A stretch of 64,000 nt of DNA, from positions 29,876,437 to 29,940,436 of the forward strand of contig NC_052511.1 in the NCBI RefSeq assembly GCF_014356525.2, given 5' to 3'. Shown in pieces: positions 1-11,933 of this stretch. The position numbers and the translations under genes were made by a program. The DNA is from Nilaparvata lugens (lineage: Eukaryota > Arthropoda > Insecta > Hemiptera > Delphacidae). A model generated the notes under the pieces. That model did not search any database. It worked only from the letters and a program-made list of their open reading frames with translations, and was not told the DNA's origin. The stretch's first letter is position 1. Each line of letters opens with the position of its first letter.

Positions 1-226
1 TAAGGTCAGAAGCCAGCAGATTACCAAATTTCATATTACTATAAATTTATTCTGTTAGTTCAAATTATTCCAACCATCAACAAGTGTAACATTGTTTTTC
101 AAACAACTTTAAATCAACAAAAATTGTAAATGATCTTTCCACCATTCTAGAACACCTAGCCTTACCTTGACTTTGAACTCAACACCAGGGAGAGCTAGTC
201 TCTCTAGCTACTCACTCCTCTACCTA
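1..226. repeat. Dispersed repeat, copy 1
   Basis: The first 226 bases are nearly identical, in the same orientation, to 51301-51526; both copies then diverge at the same point (after cctctacctaa). At the second site the repeat abuts the right arm of an inverted-repeat transposon, so it may be part of, or a common target next to, that family. The window edge hides the left boundary here. Confidence 0.85.
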
Positions 227-2257
227 ATGTTAACCTTATACAGTGTAATTCATTCTATAATATATTAATTGACTAAAAAACAAATTTCCATTGAACCCTA
301 AGTCTAATAGCTCTAATAAGTGACACATAGTCAAGAATCATACAATAATATTTTTAAGTATTCCCTATTAATCCAAGAGAATTGTCTAGTAATCCTAAAA
401 CTCTAACCTTTCTTCAAGTTTCCCTAATAGGTCTATCTACTCAATTCCCCTATGAAATCATTTCATCCATTTACCCTTATTAAAACTGTAACATAAAGTC
501 ACTTATTTTTAATAGATGACATTCTATGCAACAATCGACATTTTCAGTAATAAAAGATAATTAATTATTAAATATTCAGAGTAGAACTTCCTAAAATATA
601 TAACATTGATACCAATTGAGTAAACTTATTATACATTTCCCATAACCTATGTAGTAATAGTTCTTGTAATAACAATTGACTACATGATAAAGGAAATCTA
701 TTTCCCATTTTCAATAGGTGAAAAGGTCTTATTTATTTTAATTGGAAATTATTCATCTTGGTAGTCCAAAAGATTACATCTAATCTTAGCTTATTTACGA
801 TAATAAAATTGAAAATGATTCTATACTAATAAATTCCATTAGAATTCATGATTAATGCAGTGTGTTGATAATATAATAATAAGTTTTGTTAATTATTAAA
901 ATTCAATAATAATACTTTTTTTTAATTATAATATAGTGTAATATTACATTTTTTTCTCGATTAAAATCGAATCTTCAATTCGAGATCTATAAAACTTGAT
1001 AGTAAATATCAGAGTAATCGATATGCAGACAACTTTTTAACTGAGAATTTATCGTAAATAATTGTGTTGCACATTCCATGGTATCACCGAAACTGAGTTA
1101 ACAGAATTAGCAGATAATAGATCATTATAAATATAGAGGATATATAAATTTAAAATAACAGTTTCGAAATAAAGTTTTATTGAGAACAAATGTAAAATGT
1201 AAATTCTAAACTTGTAATTTATAATTTTTTGGAATTTAATATCGGTGACGTGTTCATAACGTCAACACTGGTTTTGAGGTGGGGCTTTGCTCTGTACTTG
1301 TTAGGTCTTCTCTCTAAAAAATGGTGGCTGGCTATGTGTTCTAATTTTGTGCTCTCTGAATATTTTTCTGTTTAAGTAAAATTTTTAATGTTTTAAATTG
1401 AGTTTTGAACAGTTTTATGGTGTTCTAATTTTGTTTAATTTGTTTTGTGTGTCTACAAGCCTATAGCCATTGTTTTTCAACTATATAAATGGATAAGTAT
1501 TTAGCCTGTAATCATGCTAGATGTTTAAGTGTGTAAGGTATTGTTTTATGGATTTGTGTTGTATATTGCCAAAATTCTTCTGAAGATTATAAGTTGGTTT
1601 GCTCTGAAAACTGGATTTCTCATTCATAAGCAATAGATCCATTCATAGTTTATCAAGAATCTACCATTTTGGAGCCGATAACTTCCTTTAGGTTAATAGG
1701 TGTGAAATGCTATCCAACCTATTTAGGAGAAATTGTTAGCACGCCAATAGTGATCAATAATATCGATTGATAATAATTCAACTATATTAATAATGGAAAT
1801 TCAATCATATTTTACACGAAATATTTATCCCTAATTACAATCTTCCTATCAGATAATTATTGAGTAAACACATTTTATGATAAAAAATTAAAAATATGTG
1901 TCAGTGAATGATATTTGATCAATTATGTATAGAATAATATTCGATAATACAACTTTAAATTAAACTTCATTACATATATAATAAAAGTTCCTAAAAAATA
2001 TATATTCTTGATTGAAATGAATCCTCTTTGTAGAGAAATACGTATAAATAAACATGGCAATGTATTGTGTGTACATAAAAAAACAGGAATAGTCTAATAT
2101 AGATATGAGTACACATTTATAGTACGAATAATTATGTAATAAATCAATCAAAACAAATGAGACAAAAATCCTTAACAATTTTTATTAAAAATGAAAAAAG
2201 CGATTTTATTTTAATTAATCAATCTTGTGGTGTTGATTGTGAAAACTATACATAATT
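227..2257. other. AT-rich stretch with no recognised gene
   Basis: Very AT-rich sequence with only short chance open frames. The 3' LTR of the neighbouring gypsy-like provirus would be expected here, but no block matching the sequence upstream of its gag was found by eye. Around 1240-1330 there is a slightly more GC-rich patch without a usable open frame. Confidence 0.5.
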
Positions 2258-4050
2258 TCAATCCTTCAACTCCACCATTTGAATGGCAGCTTCTGTTGAG
2301 ATTTTTGGATAATCAGTAGCATGTGAATCTTCAGTAACAAGTATAATGATGCCAATAGTGATTATTCCTAACCAAGCATAAATAAAATAGAATGCCATGG
2401 AAGTGGAATTGAAAATATCATGCCAACTGTTTGGTAGTGTTACTTTTTCGAATAAATCTGGAGCTATATTATTATGAATAAACAGAGTTGGTACAGTAAC
2501 ATTCCAGTCATCTTTTAAAATATCTGAGAAATTATCAAAATGCGGATTGTTATGGGGCTGGAAGGAATCTATTTTTAGTGATTTAATGTTTAGCCAGTGA
2601 AGAGGTAAAAAATGTTGGATTTTGGGAATGATTGGTGCACGGGAGTCACAAGGAAAGGTTGTTCAAATTAATGTCTTATTTTTGTACTGTAGCTCACAGC
2701 TGCACGGGATAGATATATGTAGAGTTCCTGGAAGATTTGTGGATAATATGTGATCTTCCCCTTCTTCACATTTGATTGTTGTTCCTGGCTGGTTGTTCGT
2801 TACATAGAACTCCGTCGACGATACTTGTGTAGCCTAATCTCACTATCTGTGCTGCTTGTGCAGGAGAACACACAAAACTGTTGAAGCTGCTGAAGAGTTG
2901 ATGACGCTACTAAATGTTCTGTACACTTTGATGATAATTTTCCCGGATGTTTTTGTCTAGGTAGATAGCAAAGCGTTGTTGTTTGTACTGTACAAAGCTC
3001 CAATTGCTGCCCAGTTAGAACTTGAATTGTGTCATTGCTTTTCGCTATTATCATTTCATCTCTGGGTAGCCAACATGATTGATTTTTCCAGAATAGCGGG
3101 GTTGGAATGTATTTAAATAATGTAAGGTTAGATGTTTTTGTGATGAATGGAACTTTCAGTGTGATTGTCACATCCTCCTCTGTTATTTTACATGTCGTTA
3201 TTGGTAGGTGGTAGAACTGATGATAATATTCTATGTTAACTGCTATACGTTGATTTGTTGAATCCATATTCCTTTGTAATTGTAAGAGGTCTTTCTCCAA
3301 CAATTCAGGTTTGATGACGTTTGAAGGGAGTAATTTCTGTTGACACCTCTCTTTAATTGATTTGATGAAATTTCTTCGAGTCAGGATATATAAGTCGGAG
3401 TAGAGGTGGAAAGTGTAGCCGATTATTAGATTGTAGAGTGATTCATCTGCTTCTAATTTGGAACTCATTTTGTTTTGGAGTTGAAGATATGCTGTGTGGA
3501 ACTGGTTGGAGATGTCTTTAGTGAATGAGTTCAATTCCGCCGTCACTTTGATGAAATCTTGGTGGTCCTCTTTCACAATACTTTTGAATGCGTTGAGGTG
3601 GTCTGTCAGGTGCTGTTCGTTGAATTCAAGTCCATGTAGCTCCCCGTCTGTTGCGGTACCGTAGCAAAAGTGCAAGAAGTTTCCTATTGCATCAATGGAC
3701 CTTGTAGAACGATTAGATTGTGTAGTTGATAATGTCTGTGGTTTATTGGTGTAGAGAGTGTAGTCCAGGTGATCATGTTTGATGATGTCATTTGTTGAAT
3801 TATATAATTGCTCTATAATATTTGCGATAGAGCAATCAGCGTATAAACATTTCGGTAGAAAGACTCTATCTGCTTGAAGTAGAGTCATCTGTGCCGTTGG
3901 AAAGTTCATTTTGTAGCTGAGTGGCACAGAAGCTTGATAAACGTGTACATGAGGGATTGGTTGGAGAATAACTCCTGAAAACACCTTGACAGCTGCCGTT
4001 TCCATGAACAATATTATTAAAGACATTGGGGAAAGGGTATGAGGAAACAT
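2258..4050 (-). pseudogene. env: Envelope (baculovirus F / errantivirus env-like) pseudogene
   Basis: The main open frame (4050-2800, 416 codons) starts with a hydrophobic leader of about 15 residues. It has many cysteines and NxS/T sites. At about residue 115 it has an RSTR furin-type cleavage site followed by a glycine-containing hydrophobic segment (FLHFCYGTA) like the fusion peptide of F-type insect envelope proteins. The frame is lost near 2800-2830. Similarity-like coding potential continues in another frame to a stop at 2258-2260, interrupted by a TGA at 2663-2665. That distal part encodes a hydrophobic stretch at about 2335-2395, as expected for a C-terminal membrane anchor. The position downstream of integrase on the same strand fits an errantiviral env expressed from a spliced RNA. 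It is broken by one shift and one nonsense codon, so it is a relic. Confidence 0.75.
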
Positions 4051-4589
4051 GACTGAGCGATGGGGTCTGGCTTCTCAAAGTTGATAATAAGCTATTTATG
4101 ATAAGTTTATATTGATTATTTGTTCTGCATCTAGAATTTCTATTTATTTTTAATTCAATTAAATTAATTCATTATTGTTATTGAAGATTCGTTACTGTAA
4201 TTTGAAACATATATACAGCCATAATATTTTTTTCTAATTTAAAATTTGTCCTATTTGTTGGGTTTCTAAAAGTTAATTTCTACCTGGAAAGATTCTAATG
4301 TAACATACGCTAGCTAATTCCAATAGTGAAATTCACTATCACTCATCAATACATTCATATATTAATGATTATTCACTCATTATTACTCGCATAAATGATA
4401 ATAATTATTATATACAAAAAAATGTCCAGTCAATAATCATGAATATACCAAACAATGTTTAGAAAAAATTAAATATAACTTAATAAAATTGACTTACAAT
4501 ATTTAGGCTAAGATAAAACTTAAAAAGAAAGATAAAAATGAAATAAATTTATACTTAAACATACTTATACTAAATTTACTTGTGTGATT
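4051..4589. other. pol-env spacer, AT-rich
   Basis: No reading frame or recognised signal was seen between env and the GC-richer tandem repeat. A spliced env acceptor should lie near here, but no convincing pyrimidine tract plus AG was found. Confidence 0.4.
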
Positions 4590-4880
4590 GTTGCGTTGAC
4601 CGCTCGTTCACCGGCTCGTCGTTCGCATAGTCGCTGATCGCACGGGTCTCTCGGGTTTGGAGTAGCTTGGTTTCGCTGTCCAAGTCCTATTCGTTCGTCA
4701 GCTCAGGCGATTCGTCGTCGTTCACGTAGTCGCTGATCCTTGTGATTTTTGAGGTCGCTTAGTTTCGTAGTCCAAGTGCTACTCGATCGCCGGCTCTCTG
4801 GCGACTCGTCGTTCACGTAGTCGCCGATCCGTGATTCTGTAGTGGCTTGGTCTCGTAATCCAAGTCCTACTCGATCTGCA
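4590..4880. repeat. GC-rich tandem repeat, unit about 95 bp, about 3 copies
   Basis: The landmark gttcacgtagtcgctgatc recurs at about 4620, 4717 and 4812 (spacing about 95-96 bp), each time with a following copy of the aatccaagtcctactcgat-type block. Composition is much more GC-rich than the flanks. It sits between integrase and env on the provirus and encodes nothing obvious. Confidence 0.8.
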
Positions 4881-4924
4881 GTTTGGGAATGAGGCGCAGT
4901 GTAGTCGCTTATCTGTTGCAGCAG

Positions 4925-4942
4925 GTTGGCGCCCCGTTACTG
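4925..4942 (+). other. Possible primer-binding-site-like motif
   Basis: The plus strand reads ttggcgccccgttactgc, resembling the TGGCGCC start of tRNA-primed PBS sites in Ty3/gypsy elements. It is in the opposite orientation to the surrounding provirus and directly follows the tandem repeats. It could mark the U5/PBS junction of an unrelated plus-strand LTR relic, or be coincidence. No matching LTR was found. Confidence 0.2.
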
Positions 4943-5055
4943 CTTAGTAGAAAGGTTCTTAATCTGTTGACGAAATTTACAATATATTATTATTTAGATC
5001 TAATTTCATTCTTCAATAAAATGTACAACGGAATATCACATAATTATTAAACATT

Positions 5056-7905
5056 TTAATCTCCATTTCTATCAAAGTTGTCTCTCTCATAGTAGGGCTT
5101 CAACCTGTTGATATGTACAATTTCGTGGAACGGTTGTCCACGCCTCGAGTTAATTATTTCTAAGTTCTGAGGAGACAATCTTTTCGTGACTTTGAAAGGT
5201 CCACGGTAAAGGTGATTCAATTTTTCACAGGAGTCTGGTTGTGCTTGAGGGTAGGCAACTAGAACATTTGTTCCTGGTTGGATACTCAAGTCTCTGAATT
5301 TCTTGTCATGGGTTTCTTTTTGTTTCTCCTGAACCTTACTCATAATTTCAGGCAAACTTTTTCTGATTGCCACTAGCTCATTGAGGACATGCATCCTGTC
5401 TTGCTCGATTGCACTCGGCAAGAAGGCTATGTCTAATGGGCTTAGTGGATGGAAATCGTGGAGTAGGTAGAAAGGAGAATAACCCAGAGAACTTTGCTTT
5501 GAGATATTATAAGCAAAATAGACGTGACGAATATTGGAATGCCAGTTATTTTGTTTAATGTTCGAATAACACCTAAGCATTGTAACAAGCGTGGCAATAT
5601 AACGTTCTGTTACTCCCTGAGTTGTGGGCATGTAACTTGATCCAAATTTTTGGGAAACTCCAAGTGATAAACACATCTCTTTGATAAGTTCGGCTTTGAA
5701 ATTTGTACCATTGTCGGTATGAATAGTTCTGGGTAGACCATACAAAGAGGCGAAATTCAAAATGAAAGTTGCTGTATGTTTAGCGTCTATCGCAGTAGTT
5801 GGTTCGCAATACGCAAACCGTGTTGTGCGGTCTAGTGCCACAAAAATATATTTATATCTGCCACCCGATAGCGATAAGGGCCATACCGCATCAATACAGA
5901 CGGTGCTTAGGGGTTGATCCGTGATTGCTATTGGGCGCAGTAGCCCTACTGGCCTTTCTCTGCTCGTTTTGGAGATTTGACAAGTTGGGCAAGATTTAAC
6001 ATAGTCTATTACATCTTGGCGCATAGATGGCCAATAGTACTTGTATTTTATTTTCGACAAGGTCTTATCAATCCCAAGGTGAGCACCATAATTTATATCA
6101 TCATGATATTGCTTTAGTATTTGCTGAATAGCACTACCTGGTACTGCCAAGAGGTATTGCAGCCCTGTTTTAGTTTGCTCTTTATAAAAGAGAATATCAT
6201 CGCGTAGGGTATAGTTGCGTGATTTTCGCGCAATTATTTTATCTGCTACATCTAGATCAAATTGAGCATTGTATATCTTACTCAGGAAAGGATCCTGTTT
6301 TTGCAGTAATCCTATATTAACAGTCAAAATATTGTTTATATTTTGTCATTCTTTTTCAATTGTTTTTTCTATTGGCGCTCTAGAGAGGGCATCAACTAAT
6401 TGTAACGATTTTCCAGGCTTATATACAATTTCAAAGTCGTATTATACCAATTTCGCAGCTAACTTCACTAAGCGTGAATTTGGTTCTCGTATGCTTTTGT
6501 AATATTGAAGACTTGCGTGATCAGTTATTACTTGAAAATGTTTGTTGATGATTAGCGATCGAAAATGATTCACACTGTAAGTTACGGCAAGCATTTCCAA
6601 GTGAGTGGCGGGCAAGTTTTGTTCATTGTTAGTAAGTCTGCGATATACGTAAGCTACTGGTTTTATTATACCATCCGTATCTTTCTGTGCTAAGCAGGCA
6701 GCGATCCCTATGGAACATGCATCCGTAATAACATACGTATCTTTGTTTCACAGAAGTGGGATAGTATTGGCTGTGTCATTATTTTTCAAGTCATCAAACG
6801 CTTTTTGGTGGCTCTCGTGCCATTCAAATTTGGCGTCTTTATGAGTCAATTGTGTATGACAATTGTGTATACCCTCAAGAGGGTATGCTCTTTTAGAAAG
6901 ACAGGGAATGAATTTCTTATAAAACGATGTAGCTCCAAGAAATCTTTTAGCTTCAGTTACATTGGTAGGTTTGGGCATTTTTTTTATAGCCTGCTCTACA
7001 TTTTCCGGAAGTGGCGAAATTCCCTGGTCTGATACCATGTGCCCAAGAATTTTCAATGATTTATAGAACATTTTGAATTTTTCGGGGTTTAATTTCAGAT
7101 TTGCTGCTCTCAGTCTTCCTAACACTTCTTCCAGATGTTTCTTGTGGTCATCAAGTGTAGAAGACATAATATAGATATCGTCAATGTAAATAAGAACGGA
7201 TTTGTACAAGATGTCTGAGAATAAGTGTGTCATTCCTCTCATGAATGAGTTTGGGGACCCCATAGGAGCGCATTCGAAACTAAAAAGTCCTAGAGGTGTA
7301 TTAAAGGCTGTGAGGTGTTTTGACTTTTCAGCTATTCTCATGGAATAAAAGGCTGAAGTTAAATCCAGGGTTGAGAGGAACTTTGCAGAACTTAAGGCTT
7401 CCAATATTGTAGAAGGATTTGGAAGAGGATATCTATCTTTTAGAATCTTATTGTTGAGTTTTTTATAATTTACTACAAGACGTGGCTTGTTATTCTTGTT
7501 ATGCACTATAAATGCGGGTGAGGCATAATTCGATTTGGTTTCTTCGATTACGTTTGCTTTTAGAATTCTTTTAAGGATTTCATCCATTTCTTCTCTTTCT
7601 TTAGTAGCTAGTTTATATGGAGGCGAAAAGATAGGTGTATCATCTGTGAGGTTGATTGTTACTGGTTCAAGAGTTGACACCGGAATATCATACTTATGTT
7701 TCGAAAATACATCTGCGTATTTCGTAATTAATTTTTCAAAATCTTTATAATCTGTTCCCTTCAAGTTGGGATTTACATCAATCTTTTGAGGATCATGACT
7801 CATAATATCTATATTTTTCTTTTCTTTGTTTTGTTCTTGAATGTTATATACTGATTCAAAGAGAGGATCCTGTGTTATAGTATTCTCTGTAATACTTTTC
7901 TTAAT
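5056..7905 (-). pseudogene. pol: gypsy pol: reverse transcriptase, RNase H and integrase (3' portion)
   Basis: One minus-strand frame runs from the BEL junction at 7905 to a stop at 5056. RT carries the YIDD catalytic box near 7175-7185 and the usual gypsy RT motifs before it. RNase H follows (TDA, LEM and TDH acidic positions) but contains TGA at 6748-6750 and, near its end, TAA at 6442-6444. A third stop, TGA 6346-6348, lies in the linker. The integrase part (6327-5056) is open for 423 codons: an HHCC-type zinc region ending CPTCQ, the catalytic pair D (CIDAVWPL) and D (HTDNGTNF), E in TERY, and a C-terminal GPF module (YRGPFKVTK). All stops are in the same frame, so the decay is by point nonsense changes. 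The 94 codons upstream of 7905 in the continuous open frame belong to the BEL LTR, not to this gene. Confidence 0.9.
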
Positions 7906-7910
7906 ATCTT

Positions 7911-8605
7911 TGTAAACTCTAAGGTTCAACTTTAAGAAATTTATATTGATTTTAAATTGGTAATCAATAATTTTGATGTAAAGTGGACTGTATTGAATAG
8001 AAAAGAAACAAGTGATATCTCTACAGAAACAAGTACATGCAATGAATATATAAAAGAACAACTCACCGAAAATCTGCAGAGTACCTAATGTAATATTTAT
8101 ATTATTGAGCTTACAACTCCCAGGTAAGGTATTCAGGTGTCCCCGAGGTAGGAGATGGATCAAGGATGGTGAAAAGGCAAGCTTAATTGTCATCTACTGT
8201 TGGTAAATTCGGCTTCCATCATATAACGTTGCACATATATTTCTGATGAGATATTTACAATGTCTTTAAAGACTATAGATCGGTGAACTTTCCAATCGAA
8301 AAATAATAGTTTAAAACTTTCAACTAAAGGGAGTTTGGCAAACACTCTTCCAAACGTAGGTTTATGGTGTACGATTTAACATTAACGAAAAAATAATAAT
8401 TTGAAGAACGATTTTCTTCTGGGAATGATCGACGAATAATATCAATTCCCGACTCGAGGCAAGCTATTACATAGCGAGACTGAACTGAAAGAAAAAACCT
8501 ACCGGCTAGTGAGCGCGACGCACTCAAGTGAAAGAAATACGAACTGAACGAGGAGCGCGCGTCCAATTCAAAAACGAAAAATGAAAACTAGAGCTGGCTC
8601 CAACA
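7911..8605 (-). repeat. BEL 3' LTR
   Basis: It matches 11934-12629 apart from five differences. It lies next to the polypurine tract on its internal side. Short open frames inside it (one fused by chance to the gypsy pol frame) are not genes. Confidence 0.95.
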
Positions 8606-8614
8606 TCCCCCCCC
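8606..8614 (-). other. BEL polypurine tract
   Basis: On the minus strand GGGGGGGGA directly precedes the 3' LTR (TGTTGGAGCC), the expected place for the plus-strand priming site in reverse transcription. Confidence 0.85.
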
Positions 8615-8736
8615 GGCTGAAAAGCTATTTTCAGACAAGGCTAGAGAACAAAGAAACGAAAAAAAACAATGAATAAACGACGAAAGAAATAAAAATAAAA
8701 CAAAACGAGAATAAAACAAAAAATGCAAAAGGAAAA

Positions 8737-11574
8737 TTATTGAGTGGGCAACGGATACAACTTTGTAGCCGGCCTTTTGAAGCGACCATTGGCGCACCGC
8801 ACCATAGCCACTCGAACGACACCGTCAGCACCGGGAAATACTTCCTCAATCACCCCCAGAGGCCATTTCAACGGTGCGACATTTGGTTGATCCACTAGGA
8901 CGATTGTACCAACCGTGAGAGGGGTGGAATCTTTACACCATTTCACACGGGTTTGTAATTCATGTAAGTATTCTTTGCGCCAACGACTCCAGAAAGACTG
9001 AACCATTTGATTGACTAATTCAAACCGATCCAATCGATTCATTGGACGATCTTCCACATTTAACATAGGAAGGTACTTAAGAGGTGTCAAAGTGAGAAAA
9101 TGAGCCGGTGTGAGGGCGAGGGGTTCACTCGGATCCGCGCTCATTTGACATAACGGGCGTGAGTTAAGTACAGCCTCAATTTGAACTAAGACAGTGTTCA
9201 ATTCTTCGTAAGTCAACAACTGGTTACCAATAACTCGAAACAGGTGTGACTTTACTGATTTTATATTCGCCTCCCAAAGACCGCCGAAGTGAGGTGAACC
9301 TGGCGGGATGAAATTCCACTCAATGCTATGATCAGCAAGTTCATTCTGGAGCAGGTTTTGATATTCCTTGGAGTTCAGCATCCGTGACAATTTTATTAGC
9401 TCATCATAGGCGCCGACGAAGTTGGTACCATTATCGGAATACATGACCTTACAAGGACCTCGTCGAGCAAGGAAACGGCGAAAAGCTGATAAGAACATTT
9501 GGGTCGATAAGTCCGAAACTAATTCAACGTGAACGGCTTTAGTTGCCATACAGACAAAAAGACAAATGTACGATTTAAATATGAAAGGATTCCGACGCCT
9601 GGCCATGGTGATTCGAATGGGTCCACCATAACCTAAAGTCGATGCATCACAGAAACCAATGACAGTAATTTTCGAATCATTCATCACTCCTAAATGACGT
9701 GGTATGAAGAGATTGGACAATAAAGGGAACTCCTTCTGACATGTCTCCCATTGAAGCGCAATAGAGGGAGGTACTGAATCGTCCCAATCAAGACCAGCAT
9801 TCCATAATTGTTTAATTAAACATTTAAGAAACAAAGTTAGGGGTGACAAGAGTCCCAAAGGATCGAAAATGCGTGCTACTACCGATAAAATGTGACGTTT
9901 GGTAGGAACAGACTGATTAGGATTCACTGAAAAACAAAACGAATCACTACCAGGTTGCCATTTCAAACCTAGGACAGCCAACAAATTTCTCATCTCGAAA
10001 TCTTTAGACAAGGCCGATTTTTCATCTTCCGAGAAATCATTCATCAATTCAGGTGAATTGGAACTCCATTTAGTAAGTTCGAATCCGCCTCTCTCGAACA
10101 ATTCTTTAGCCTGACTACAAAGACGATTTGCTTCACCTAAAGAAGACACACTTGTCACCAAATCATCCATAAACATGTCACTCGGAATACGAGCTTTAGC
10201 ATCAGGGAAATTTTCACCTTCTTCTTGAACAAGTTGATGGACAGTTCTGAGAGCTAGAAACGGTGACTCACTCAGACCAAATACGACAGTTTTTAATTCA
10301 AAAATTTGTATGGGATCATTGGACGAAAATCTCCATAACAAATGCTGAAATTTGCGACACGATTCATCGACAAGAATCTGTCTATACATCTGCTTTATAT
10401 CAGCAGTTACAGCGATAGAAAATAACCGAAAATTGAATAACAGAACGAAAATATCCGTTTGCAACTTGGGGCCGATATGAAGTATATCATTCAATGATAC
10501 TCCAGTAGTAGTTTTCGCGCCTGCGTCAAAGACAATACGCAAAGGCGTTGATTGACTCTGAGTTTTGATTACAGCATGATGAGGTATAAAATAACCACTT
10601 TTATCACTCTGATTTTTTATCAATTCCATGTGTCCTTGTTTGAGATAATCCAAGAGGACATCGTGATACACTAAACGCATGTTTGGATCACGTGCCAGTC
10701 GTTTCTCCAAACTGATGAGTCGACGTTCTGACATAGCATAAGAATCACAAAGACAATCAGGGGATTTTGAAAACGATAATGAGACAACGAATCTACCCGA
10801 ATTTTCACGACGAACGGATGATGCAAAATCCTTCTCGCATTCCAACTCATCAGCAGTGAGTTGTTTTCCTACATCTGGAACGCTTTCCACTTCCCAAAAT
10901 TTTCGAACTAACTTATACAATGGTGATTTTAGACAATTGAATTCGAAAATTTGTTTCAAGTACACATTTGAGAGTGAGCGGGGGTCATTGAACCGCTTAA
11001 TTAATGCATCCCAAATAATTTCATAATTATTAGCAATAGGTGGTAGATGACGTGAAATATTAGCCGCTTCTCCAGATAGTTTGGACACCAGATATTGGAC
11101 CTTTTGTTGATTTGGAATCGATTTGTTGTCATGAATCATGCATTTAAACATTTCGTAGAATACCGCCCATTTTGATTGATCTCCGTCGAACACAGGAATT
11201 TCAATTTTCGGTAAAATATTAGACGAATCCTTATTGGAAGATACAGGTTGAGCCGGGGTAGAAACACTAGGTACAACCTGACTGCGTTTTTTCAATTCAC
11301 TAGCAATTGCTTCCATATGTTCGAACATTTCCATATGTGAACTACTAAATTTGGGTACAAATTCTGGGTCTTTTTCCATTTCAAGCTCCTGTATTTCCAT
11401 TTCAACAGCTTCATAATCCTGAACAGTTTTAAGAGTGGAACTATAGAGAATTAGAAATTGTTTAGCACTAGCTTCTTCTTTTAAAGCCTTTTTCAACAAA
11501 TCGAAAGTACGTTGAATACGATAGAAATATTGCTCAAGTTTAGCTCGTTTGAGCTTTAACTTCTTTTCAATCAT
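8737..11574 (-). CDS. BEL/Pao Gag-Pol polyprotein, internally deleted
   Basis: A 945-codon frame. Residues about 1-215 are a BEL gag (coiled-coil start, then a DUF1759-like block with FDGDQSKWAVFYEMF). At about residue 213-220 it jumps straight to the region before RT, omitting the CCHC knuckle and the DUF1758 aspartic protease found in full elements. RT spans roughly 290-600 with FMDD at about 467. At about residue 650 a second junction fuses FCDAS of the RNase H start to GGPIRITMARR of integrase, removing RNase H, the integrase zinc domain and the first catalytic Asp (family pattern D-Y/F-x-G-P). Integrase D (YSDNGTNF, about 713) and E (GGLWEAN, about 766) remain, followed by the C-terminal DUF5641-like region. 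Both deletions keep the frame. Family knowledge says the product cannot mature or integrate alone. Confidence 0.9.
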   Translation of the reverse strand: MIEKKLKLKRAKLEQYFYRIQRTFDLLKKALKEEASAKQFLILYSSTLKTVQDYEAVEMEIQELEMEKDPEFVPKFSSSHMEMFEHMEAIASELKKRSQVVPSVSTPAQPVSSNKDSSNILPKIEIPVFDGDQSKWAVFYEMFKCMIHDNKSIPNQQKVQYLVSKLSGEAANISRHLPPIANNYEIIWDALIKRFNDPRSLSNVYLKQIFEFNCLKSPLYKLVRKFWEVESVPDVGKQLTADELECEKDFASSVRRENSGRFVVSLSFSKSPDCLCDSYAMSERRLISLEKRLARDPNMRLVYHDVLLDYLKQGHMELIKNQSDKSGYFIPHHAVIKTQSQSTPLRIVFDAGAKTTTGVSLNDILHIGPKLQTDIFVLLFNFRLFSIAVTADIKQMYRQILVDESCRKFQHLLWRFSSNDPIQIFELKTVVFGLSESPFLALRTVHQLVQEEGENFPDAKARIPSDMFMDDLVTSVSSLGEANRLCSQAKELFERGGFELTKWSSNSPELMNDFSEDEKSALSKDFEMRNLLAVLGLKWQPGSDSFCFSVNPNQSVPTKRHILSVVARIFDPLGLLSPLTLFLKCLIKQLWNAGLDWDDSVPPSIALQWETCQKEFPLLSNLFIPRHLGVMNDSKITVIGFCDASTLGYGGPIRITMARRRNPFIFKSYICLFVCMATKAVHVELVSDLSTQMFLSAFRRFLARRGPCKVMYSDNGTNFVGAYDELIKLSRMLNSKEYQNLLQNELADHSIEWNFIPPGSPHFGGLWEANIKSVKSHLFRVIGNQLLTYEELNTVLVQIEAVLNSRPLCQMSADPSEPLALTPAHFLTLTPLKYLPMLNVEDRPMNRLDRFELVNQMVQSFWSRWRKEYLHELQTRVKWCKDSTPLTVGTIVLVDQPNVAPLKWPLGVIEEVFPGADGVVRVAMVRCANGRFKRPATKLYPLPTQ

Positions 11575-11916
11575 GATTGGATATTGGAAAGGTCTTAATG
11601 ATTTTCATTTACTAATTTTCGAATAAAATTACGAATGCAACAATGAACGATTTTCATTGATGATACAAGCAAGCAAAATGATAATGTTAGTACAAATTGA
11701 ACAGAGAAAGCTCAATAGATGAAGCAAGCTAAGCGATAACGTTATCAGCATTGCAAAGTAACAGTTCCGATCGGACAATAGAGATAAGAGTGAACCAACT
11801 TGATCGGCTCAATTCATAATGTACAAACAGGTTTGAACCCTAGCATGCACAAACGATTTACAATAAAATTGGATAAGCGCTTGCCAAATATTTGAATAAA
11901 AAATAGCCAATAAAAT
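11575..11916 (-). other. BEL 5' leader
   Basis: Untranslated leader between the PBS region and the polyprotein start. No conserved structure was recognised. The first long-frame ATG follows it at 11574. Confidence 0.6.
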
Positions 11917-11933
11917 CTGGCCTGGTGGACCAA
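11917..11933 (-). other. BEL primer-binding-site region
   Basis: The minus strand reads TTGGTCCACCAGGCC immediately after the 5' LTR. A TGG start is what a tRNA CCA end would pair with, and the position is correct. I cannot name the tRNA from memory. Confidence 0.6.

Noticed and set aside
7906..8193. N-terminal extension of the RT frame with a signal-peptide-like start
   Set aside because: These codons come from the inserted BEL LTR; the fusion to gypsy pol is accidental.
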